This document shows positions 57,166-64,000 of a stretch of DNA of 64,000 nucleotides, piece by piece. The position numbers and the translations under genes were made by a program. Each line of letters starts with the position of its first letter. The first letter of the stretch is position 1. The DNA lies in the NCBI RefSeq assembly GCF_014645135.1, contig NZ_BMLH01000013.1, positions 28,953-92,952 on the forward strand, in the 5' to 3' direction. Under the pieces are notes generated by a model, which worked only from the letters and a program-made list of their open reading frames with translations, did not search any database and was not told the origin of the DNA. The stretch comes from Rheinheimera tangshanensis. GTDB taxonomy: Bacteria > Pseudomonadota > Gammaproteobacteria > Enterobacterales > Alteromonadaceae.

Positions 57166-57633
57166 ATGTCCCGTCCTTTATTGCATTTAACTGTCGCAGC
57201 AGTGTTGTATTTTCAGGGTCGTTATTTATTGGTGGAAGAAAAAGACAAAAGCTCTGATCGTTTGGTATTAAATCAGCCGGCTGGCCATGTTGAAGAAAAT
57301 GAGGATTTAATCAGTGCGGTGAAACGCGAATTGCAGGAAGAAACAGGCTTGAGTCTGGAACCCAGTGCCTGGTTGGGGATATCTCAGCTTAAAGCGGCGA
57401 ATGGTCATTTTTATGTGCGGGTCAATTTTGTATTTACGCCTGATGAATTACCAGCGCTGTATCATCCACAAGACACTGATATTCTGGCACTGCACTGGTT
57501 AAGTCTGGAGGAATTACGTAGTCATGTCCTGCCCGCCCGCAGTCAACTCGTGTTGGATGCCATCTCCCAGTTTGAACAAAAGCAGTTGTTACCACTGTGT
57601 CAGATCAGAAATGCCATCACACATTCGCTTTGA
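57166..57633 (+). CDS. nudJ: Nudix hydrolase NudJ
   Basis: A 155-residue Nudix enzyme. The Nudix box GHVEENEDLISAVKRELQEETGL (GX5EX7REUXEEXGU, ~42-64) is complete. It corresponds to E. coli NudJ (YmfB), a phosphatase acting on nucleoside tri- and diphosphates and on the thiamine precursor HMP-PP. Located upstream of mnmA as in E. coli, which is the best support. ATG 57166 follows AGGAG (57151-57155) at ten bases; a TTG at 57160 is also possible. First gene of nudJ-mnmA-hflD-purB. Confidence 0.9.
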   Translation: MSRPLLHLTVAAVLYFQGRYLLVEEKDKSSDRLVLNQPAGHVEENEDLISAVKRELQEETGLSLEPSAWLGISQLKAANGHFYVRVNFVFTPDELPALYHPQDTDILALHWLSLEELRSHVLPARSQLVLDAISQFEQKQLLPLCQIRNAITHSL

Positions 57634-57708
57634 TTAACATTTTTTGGCAAAGAATTTGGTGCTATAATCCGCGCCCGTTCCCATCCAGCCATTAAAAAGT
57701 GCGGTGTA

Positions 57709-58809
57709 ATGTCAGATAACAGCAGCAAAAAAGTCATTGTCGGTATGTCCGGTGGTGTTGATTCCTCAGTGTCCGCCTATCTGCTGATGCAGCAAGGCTA
57801 TCAGGTCGAAGGCCTGTTTATGAAGAACTGGGAAGAAGATGACGACAGCGAATACTGCGCTGCTGCTGAAGATTTAAAGGATGCTCAGGCCGTCTGTGAC
57901 AAGCTGGGTATCAAGCTGCATAAAGTCAACTTTGCCGCTGAGTACTGGGACAATGTGTTTGAATATTTCCTCGAGGAATACAAAGCTGGCCGCACGCCGA
58001 ACCCGGATATTATGTGCAACAAGGAAATTAAGTTTAAAGCTTTCCTTGAATTTGCCGCCGAAGCTTTAGGTGCCGACTATATCGCCACAGGCCATTATGT
58101 ACAGCGCCGTGAAGTCGAAGGCCACTGGCAGTTATTGCGGGGTCTGGATACCAATAAAGACCAAAGCTATTTCCTCTATACCATAGGTGAAGAACATGTG
58201 GCGCAAACCCTGTTCCCTGTTGGTCATCTGGAAAAACCTCTGGTACGGGCTATTGCCGAAGAGCAAGGCTTAATTACGCACGATAAAAAAGACAGCACAG
58301 GCATTTGTTTTATCGGCGAGCGTAAATTTAAAGATTTCCTGCAAAAGTATCTGCCGGCCCAGCCTGGTGATATTTACACAGTAGACGGCGATAAAATTGG
58401 CCAGCACGATGGCCTGATGTATCACACTTTAGGCCAGCGTAAAGGTTTACGTATTGGTGGCTTAAAAGATGGTGATGATCAGCCCTGGTATGTAGTATCA
58501 AAAGATTTGGTCAATAACCGTCTTATTGTCGCTCAGGGTCATGACCATCCGAGTATGTTCTCCAAAGGCTTAGTCGCCAATCAACTGCACTGGGTCGATC
58601 GCACTGGCCCGCAGCAGATGCTGCGCTGCGCTGTGAAAACCCGTTATCGTCAGACCGATATTCCATGTACCCTGACCCCTATGCCAGATGGCACTGTGGT
58701 TGTGGTATTTGATCAGCCTCAAAAAGCCGTGACCCCAGGTCAGTCTGCTGTGTTTTACAGCGACGAGATTTGTTTGGGTGGTGGCATTATTAACTCGGCC
58801 ATACAGTAA
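57709..58809 (+). CDS. mnmA: tRNA-specific 2-thiouridylase MnmA
   Basis: A 366-residue enzyme thiolating U34 in tRNA-Lys, -Glu and -Gln with sulphur relayed through the Tus proteins. The PP-loop [10 protein letters not shown] (~12-21), the catalytic cysteines in NPDIMCNKE and [14 protein letters not shown], and the ATGHY motif are all present, and the length equals E. coli MnmA (368). ATG starts after a purine-rich AAGTGCGG. The next gene begins 3 bases beyond its stop. Confidence 0.98.
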   Translation: MSDNSSKKVIVGMSGGVDSSVSAYLLMQQGYQVEGLFMKNWEEDDDSEYCAAAEDLKDAQAVCDKLGIKLHKVNFAAEYWDNVFEYFLEEYKAGRTPNPDIMCNKEIKFKAFLEFAAEALGADYIATGHYVQRREVEGHWQLLRGLDTNKDQSYFLYTIGEEHVAQTLFPVGHLEKPLVRAIAEEQGLITHDKKDSTGICFIGERKFKDFLQKYLPAQPGDIYTVDGDKIGQHDGLMYHTLGQRKGLRIGGLKDGDDQPWYVVSKDLVNNRLIVAQGHDHPSMFSKGLVANQLHWVDRTGPQQMLRCAVKTRYRQTDIPCTLTPMPDGTVVVVFDQPQKAVTPGQSAVFYSDEICLGGGIINSAIQ

Positions 58810-58812
58810 CTT

Positions 58813-59451
58813 ATGCAACACAGTATTCAGACTCAAACCCTTGCTCTGGCCGGTATGTGCCAGGCACTCAAGCTTTTACAGCAGGTCACACGCAGCAATG
58901 ATGTAGCTCTGCCTGATTTGCAGTTATGTTTAGCCAGTATCGCTAATTTATCGCCGGCTGAGCCTTTGGATATTTATGGTAAGGATATCGCGAACCTCAA
59001 AACTGGTTATCAGTGTCTGGTGGATCAGTTAGGTGACAATCAGCGCAAAGATGTCGAACTGACCCGTTATGTGGTGTCCGTTATTGCACTGGAGCGTAAG
59101 CTGACAAAAAACCGCGATAATCTGGATAACCTGGGTAAACGCTTATCCCGCTTAGAGCAGCAACTGCAGCATTTTGCTATTACCGATGAAAACATCATTG
59201 CTAATCTGGCTGATATTTATGTCGAATGCATCAGCTCTTTAGGCACCCGAATTCAGGTCGCTGGTCAGCCAGAATTGCTGAAACAACCACTGGTGCAGCA
59301 TAAAGTTCGCGCTTTGTTATTGGCAGCTATCCGCGCCGTGGTGTTATGGCGTCAGGCCGGTGGTAGTCGTTTGCATTTTATTTTCAAACGCAAAGCCCTG
59401 CTCAGTGAAGCCAAATCCGTTTTACAGACTATTGCCCCAACCCATTCATAG
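58813..59451 (+). CDS. hflD: High-frequency lysogenization protein HflD
   Basis: A 212-residue helical protein matching the HflD family, found between mnmA and purB in E. coli. In phage lambda, HflD antagonises CII; the native cell role is unclear. The sequence is entirely helix-like (e.g. ALAGMCQALKLLQQVTRS and LVDQLGDNQRKDVELTRYVVSVIALERKL). Starts 3 bases after mnmA and precedes purB by 9 bases: the four genes form one operon. Confidence 0.95.
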   Translation: MQHSIQTQTLALAGMCQALKLLQQVTRSNDVALPDLQLCLASIANLSPAEPLDIYGKDIANLKTGYQCLVDQLGDNQRKDVELTRYVVSVIALERKLTKNRDNLDNLGKRLSRLEQQLQHFAITDENIIANLADIYVECISSLGTRIQVAGQPELLKQPLVQHKVRALLLAAIRAVVLWRQAGGSRLHFIFKRKALLSEAKSVLQTIAPTHS

Positions 59452-60831
<1,380 letters not shown>

Positions 60832-60857
60832 GCTTGGTGTTAACAGATTATTTTTCC

Positions 60858-60885
60858 ACAGGGCGATTTTATCGCCCTGTTTTTA
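60858..60885 (+). terminator. Intrinsic terminator of the nudJ-purB operon
   Basis: ACAGGGCGA (60858-60866) pairs with TCGCCCTGT (60872-60880), 5-base loop, then TTTTA. It ends 10 bases before the roxA start codon, so roxA may be partly read through. Confidence 0.88.
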
Positions 60886-60894
60886 TGGTGATTT

Positions 60895-62049
60895 ATGTAC
60901 CAATTATTTTTAAATGAATTAACACCTGCGCAGTTTTTAGCAGAATACTGGCAGAAAAAGCCTTTATTAATCAAAGCTGGCTTTAGAAACTTTATCGACC
61001 CGATCAGCCCGGACGAGCTGGCTGGCCTTGCCGGTGAAGAAGAAATTGAATCCCGTATTGTCAGCAATAAAAATGCAGTCTGGGATATGGAGACTGGCCC
61101 TTTTGAGGATTTCAGTCATTTAGGTGAAGAAGGCTGGACTTTATTAGTTCAGGCGGTAGATCACTGGCACCCGCAGTCTGCTGCGTTGATAGAGCCGTTC
61201 CGCTTTATTCCGAACTGGCGTATTGATGATTTGATGGTGAGTTTTTCTACCGCAGGTGGTGGCGTAGGCCCGCATCTGGACCAATACGATGTATTTATTA
61301 TCCAGGGTCAGGGCAAACGTCACTGGCGTGTCGGTATGCCGGACAGCAGCTTAAAACAGCACTGCCCCCACCCACGTTTATTGCAGATCACGCCTTTTAT
61401 CGACTGTATTGATGTGATCACTGAACCTGGCGATATTTTATATATTCCACCAGGTTGCCCACACGACGGTATCTCGTTGGACCCGTCATTGAACTACTCG
61501 GTCGGTTTCCGGGCACCTGCGCAAAAAGATTTACTGACAGGCTTGGCCGATCACCTGATTGATCAGGACATCACAGGCAAACGCTTTACGGATCCATCTC
61601 GTCAGATCCCTGATTCTGTAGGCGCTATCAGCGACCAGGATTTAACCCAGGTGCAAACGTTGTTGCGCCAGTTAGTGGATGACAAAGACTTCGCAGCGCA
61701 GTGGTTCGGCAGTTATATCAGTCATGCCAAACATGAATTGGACGCTACAGAACCCGATCCACATTATGAAGCCGATGAGATAGCTGAGTACCTGGAAGAA
61801 GGCTCTGTGCTAGCCAAATTAGGCGGCCTGCGCACTTTGTATTACCAGGCGAATACCGCTGAAGATATTCAACTCTTTATCAATGGCGACCGTTTTTTAG
61901 TGCCTGCGATTGAACTTGAAACCGTTAAAAAATTGACAGACCAAGTCAGCCTCAGTCAGCAGGATTGCCAGCATTTTGCTGCCGATCAGGGTCGCTTACA
62001 GTTGATCACGTTGCTCATTAACAAAGGCTATTGGTATTTTACGGAATAA
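60895..62049 (+). CDS. roxA: 50S ribosomal protein L16 arginine hydroxylase RoxA
   Basis: A 384-residue JmjC-type 2-oxoglutarate/Fe(II) oxygenase like E. coli RoxA (YcfD), which hydroxylates Arg81 of ribosomal protein L16. Iron ligands are visible in GPHLDQYDVF (His and Asp, ~125) and CPHDGIS (His, ~190). Flanking motifs (WQKKPLLIKAGF, DILYIPPGCPHDG) agree with the family; length is near E. coli (373). ATG at 60895 begins only 10 bases after the purB terminator. A strong terminator follows at 62071. Confidence 0.95.
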   Translation: MYQLFLNELTPAQFLAEYWQKKPLLIKAGFRNFIDPISPDELAGLAGEEEIESRIVSNKNAVWDMETGPFEDFSHLGEEGWTLLVQAVDHWHPQSAALIEPFRFIPNWRIDDLMVSFSTAGGGVGPHLDQYDVFIIQGQGKRHWRVGMPDSSLKQHCPHPRLLQITPFIDCIDVITEPGDILYIPPGCPHDGISLDPSLNYSVGFRAPAQKDLLTGLADHLIDQDITGKRFTDPSRQIPDSVGAISDQDLTQVQTLLRQLVDDKDFAAQWFGSYISHAKHELDATEPDPHYEADEIAEYLEEGSVLAKLGGLRTLYYQANTAEDIQLFINGDRFLVPAIELETVKKLTDQVSLSQQDCQHFAADQGRLQLITLLINKGYWYFTE

Positions 62050-62070
62050 ACCAAGTCTTTGATCCAATAA

Positions 62071-62100
62071 AAAACCGCCAGCTTTAATGGCGGTTTTTTT
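62071..62100 (+). terminator. Intrinsic terminator of roxA
   Basis: AAAACCGCCA (62071-62080) pairs with TGGCGGTTTT (62088-62097), 7-base loop, followed by TTT. It lies 22 bases after the roxA stop. Confidence 0.93.
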
Positions 62101-62186
62101 GTGCTCAGGCTTTGTATCGCACTCTATCTGTAACCATTCAAAATGCAGCCTGAAGCATTGTAAAGATTTATATACTGTTTACTCGC

Positions 62187-62609
62187 TTAAGCTTGCTTAA
62201 CCCAAAGTTCTTCTTTATCAAATAAATCATATAAACCGTGAGCACGATGGACCAGCAGATTAGCAAAATCCTTCTTCGTTTGATCGATAGCACCTGAATT
62301 CATGATTTGCTCAGCTTTCAACTGCCATTGTAAAGAAAAAGCCCGCACAGCTTCGCGCGCATCTTGGGCTGCAGATATGGCCATATGATCTGTAGGTAAA
62401 TCACCACTTATTACCCAGTATTGCTTACGATCCTGAGCTGTAATCTTCCATACCGCCATTAATGGTGTTAAATAACGAGATTCAGACACTGCGACATTGT
62501 CTGGTAATATGCCTTTCTCGGCCAGATACTGGTTTGCTTTTTGGAACTGAGTACGAACCCACTCGCTTGCTGCCTGTTCCTGCTGTTCTGCTGTCAATTG
62601 TTCTGCCAT
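62187..62609 (-). CDS. DUF4826 family protein
   Basis: A 140-residue cytosolic protein of the DUF4826 type found mainly in Alteromonadales and relatives. ATG 62609 was preferred to 62630 because GAGGGAAAAG precedes it at good spacing and the product then begins with AEQLTAEQQEQAASEWVRTQFQKAN. Later core SRYLTPLMAVWKITAQDRKQYWVISGDLPTDHM. No catalytic motif is known. Convergent with roxA and divergent from the leucine dehydrogenase; function unknown. Confidence 0.8.
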   Translation of the reverse strand: MAEQLTAEQQEQAASEWVRTQFQKANQYLAEKGILPDNVAVSESRYLTPLMAVWKITAQDRKQYWVISGDLPTDHMAISAAQDAREAVRAFSLQWQLKAEQIMNSGAIDQTKKDFANLLVHRAHGLYDLFDKEELWVKQA

Positions 62610-62826
62610 TGTTCTTTTCCCTCTCTCCAAGTGGCGTTACTTTATGTGACTCAATCCACACAATCAAGAGCTGGCTGAAATTGTCGACAATCACCTGGTC
62701 TTACCAGATTTTGTTTTTACAGATCGATGGCGAAAGCTGCAGTGAAGTGGTACATTCCGCGGCGCAAAAAAGCCCTTACGCCCTGCCCTCTGTGGCATGG
62801 TGAGTTATATCAACGGAGAACAAGTC

Positions 62827-63867
62827 GTGGCTGTATTTAACCATCCTGAATTTGATAACCATGAGCAAGTTGTATTCTGTAGTGATGAAAGCACTGGTTT
62901 AAAAGCCATTATTGCTATTCACAGCACAGCCTTAGGTCCGGCAACAGGTGGCTGCCGTATGTGGGATTATGTCGCTGATGAAGATGCCTTAGTCGACGTA
63001 TTACGTTTGTCCCGCGGTATGACCTATAAAAATGCCATGGCAGGCCTGCCTTTAGGCGGTGGTAAGGCCGTGATTATTGGTGATGCGAAAAAAATCAAAT
63101 CTGAAGCTCTGTTCCGTAAGTTTGGCCAGTTTGTGCATTCGTTAAGTGGCCGTTATGTCAGCGCGGAAGATGTCAATATCACCACTGGCGACATTATGAT
63201 GGTCAACAAAGAAACTCCTTATGTGGCTGGTTTAGAAGGCTTAAGCGGTAACCCAGGCCCGTTTACTGCTCTTGGAACTTACCGAGGAGTTAAGGCTGCA
63301 GCGAAACACAAGTTTGGTAGTGATAATTTAACTGGCCTGACGGTTGCGGTACAAGGGTTAGGCAGTGTTGGTTTTTATCTGTGTGAATACCTGCACAAAG
63401 AAGGTGCCAAACTTATTGTGACAGATATCAATCAGGACGCCGTCAGTCGCGCTGTCGCTCAGTTTAATGCCACAGCTGTGGGCTTAGATGAAATCTATGC
63501 AGTTGATGCTGACATCTACGCACCTTGCGCTTTAGGTGCCACCATTAACGACATCACTATTGCTCAGCTGAAATGCAAAATTATTGCAGGTTGCGCCAAT
63601 AACCAACTCAAAGAAAGCCGTCACGGCGAACTGTTGCGTCAAAAAGGTATCTTGTACGCTCCGGATTACGTCATTAATGCCGGTGGTATCATCAACGTCG
63701 CAATGGAAATGCGTGAGCAGGGTTACAACGCTGAAGAGTCTACCGCCAAAGTAAACCAGATTTACCAAACGCTGATCACTATCTTTGAACGCGCTGATGC
63801 ACAGCAAAAACCGACTAACGAAGTGGCAGATTTAATGGCACAGGAAATCATCCGTAACGCCCGTTAA
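62827..63867 (+). CDS. Leucine dehydrogenase (Glu/Leu/Phe/Val dehydrogenase family)
   Basis: A 346-residue NAD-dependent amino-acid dehydrogenase that interconverts leucine or other branched amino acids and their 2-oxo acids. GTG 62827 was chosen over ATG 62797 because AACGGAGAA lies six bases before it and homologues begin MAVFNH. The N-terminal domain carries GGCRMWDY and MTYKNAMAGLPLGGGKAVI with the catalytic Lys (~76); the second has the Rossmann VAVQGLGSVGFYL (~180) and ends with NAGGIINV. Lysine, proline and Asp residues of the active site are as in leucine dehydrogenase. Single gene. Confidence 0.93.
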   Translation: MAVFNHPEFDNHEQVVFCSDESTGLKAIIAIHSTALGPATGGCRMWDYVADEDALVDVLRLSRGMTYKNAMAGLPLGGGKAVIIGDAKKIKSEALFRKFGQFVHSLSGRYVSAEDVNITTGDIMMVNKETPYVAGLEGLSGNPGPFTALGTYRGVKAAAKHKFGSDNLTGLTVAVQGLGSVGFYLCEYLHKEGAKLIVTDINQDAVSRAVAQFNATAVGLDEIYAVDADIYAPCALGATINDITIAQLKCKIIAGCANNQLKESRHGELLRQKGILYAPDYVINAGGIINVAMEMREQGYNAEESTAKVNQIYQTLITIFERADAQQKPTNEVADLMAQEIIRNAR

Positions 63868-63870
63868 CTG

Positions 63871-63907
63871 AAATTGGGGTCAGATCCTGAGGGATCCCCA
63901 CGAATTT
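63871..63907. repeat. AAATTGGGGTCAGATCC palindrome after the dehydrogenase gene
   Basis: AAATTGGGG...ATCC (63871-63886) faces GGAT-CCCC...AATTT (63892-63907) with internal mismatches, and TTTTTC follows on the plus strand, so it can also end the dehydrogenase transcript. The GGGGTCAGATC arm links it to the palindromes at 5534, 22533 and 41121; similar sequences flank REP-associated transposases in other genomes (from general knowledge). Confidence 0.6.
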
Positions 63908-63911
63908 TTCA

Positions 63912-64000
63912 TTAAGCAGCCCACCGGACAGCATACTCAGCAGTATGCTGTCTGAACCGTTCGATTATTCCAAACTCGTTTTCTACGTCCATATCTTCCT
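63912..64000 (-). CDS. C-terminal end of an unidentified minus-strand gene (cut by the window)
   Basis: On the minus strand an open frame runs from the window edge to a TAA (63914-63912), reading ENEFGIIERFRQHTAEYAVR before the stop. Only ~29 codons are inside the window. The dinucleotide and residue composition is gene-like. A REP-associated transposase is a guess from the palindrome beside it; no motif confirms this. Confidence 0.35.
   Translation of the reverse strand, partial: EDMDVENEFGIIERFRQHTAEYAVRWAA
63927..63952. repeat. Perfect inverted repeat GACAGCATACT/AGTATGCTGTC
   Basis: An 11-bp perfect stem (63927-63937 with 63942-63952) and a CAGC loop, with no T-run on either side. It lies inside the putative C-terminal frame of the minus-strand gene at the right edge, so it may be coding, a transposon end, or both. 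Confidence 0.5.

Overview
The window is ordinary chromosome from a gammaproteobacterium, most likely an Alteromonadales/Chromatiaceae relative such as Rheinheimera or Alishewanella. This assignment is an inference from gene content and order: mfd-csiV, aat-bpt-infA next to clpA-clpS/cspD, a monomeric icd, nudJ-mnmA-hflD-purB, and lineage-typical ExeM, CmoM, RoxA and DUF4826 proteins. No phage, integron, CRISPR array, rRNA or tRNA was seen. Coding density is high and most genes can be named.

Layout. 1-5.5 kb: the 3' end of mfd, csiV, a small lipoprotein, radD and an HDOD regulator. 5.6-8.7 kb (minus strand): lysC behind a clear lysine riboswitch, with an ERIC element abutting the aptamer, then nhaD. 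8.8-13.5 kb: a tight three-gene mksF-mksE-mksB condensin operon (Wadjet-like, but with no jetD/mksG nuclease). 13.5-16.5 kb: an OmpR-type two-component pair divergent from a secreted NTF2-like protein. 16.5-22.3 kb: an outer-membrane porin, a BCCT transporter, a cNMP/CBS/DUF294 protein and a DnaQ-like exonuclease on one strand. 22.5-27 kb: an M49-type lipoprotein peptidase, an acetyl-CoA hydrolase/transferase broken by one in-frame stop, and a thiolase. 27-34.7 kb: a chemoreceptor with a candidate sigma-28 promoter, a small lipoprotein, the secreted nuclease ExeM, an orphan 77-aa protein and an alpha/beta hydrolase. 34.8-35.2 kb: relics of an ABC ATPase and possibly a DoxX protein. 35.3-40.8 kb: tamA-tamB.

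40.8-44 kb: a candidate structured small RNA between tamB and cmoM, then cmoM, a Nif3-family gene and a glycosyltransferase. 44-48 kb: a hemolysin III-type membrane protein whose stop codon interlocks with that of a large two-component-regulator-type propeller histidine kinase. 48.2-54.2 kb: trxB and the N-degron locus (aat, bpt, clpS, clpA) with infA and cspD. 54.3-57 kb: a second, rearranged ERIC-like repeat and monomeric isocitrate dehydrogenase. 57-62 kb: nudJ-mnmA-hflD-purB-roxA. 62-64 kb: a DUF4826 protein, leucine dehydrogenase, and the beginning of what may be a REP/RAYT-type element at the right edge.

The items most worth a second look are the candidate sRNA (about 40840-41026, minus), the ERIC-lysine riboswitch junction, the MksFEB operon without a nuclease, the pentapeptide HEXXH motif in the M49 protein, the nonsense mutation in the CoA-transferase gene, and a family of GGGGTCAGA-type palindromes at gene ends.
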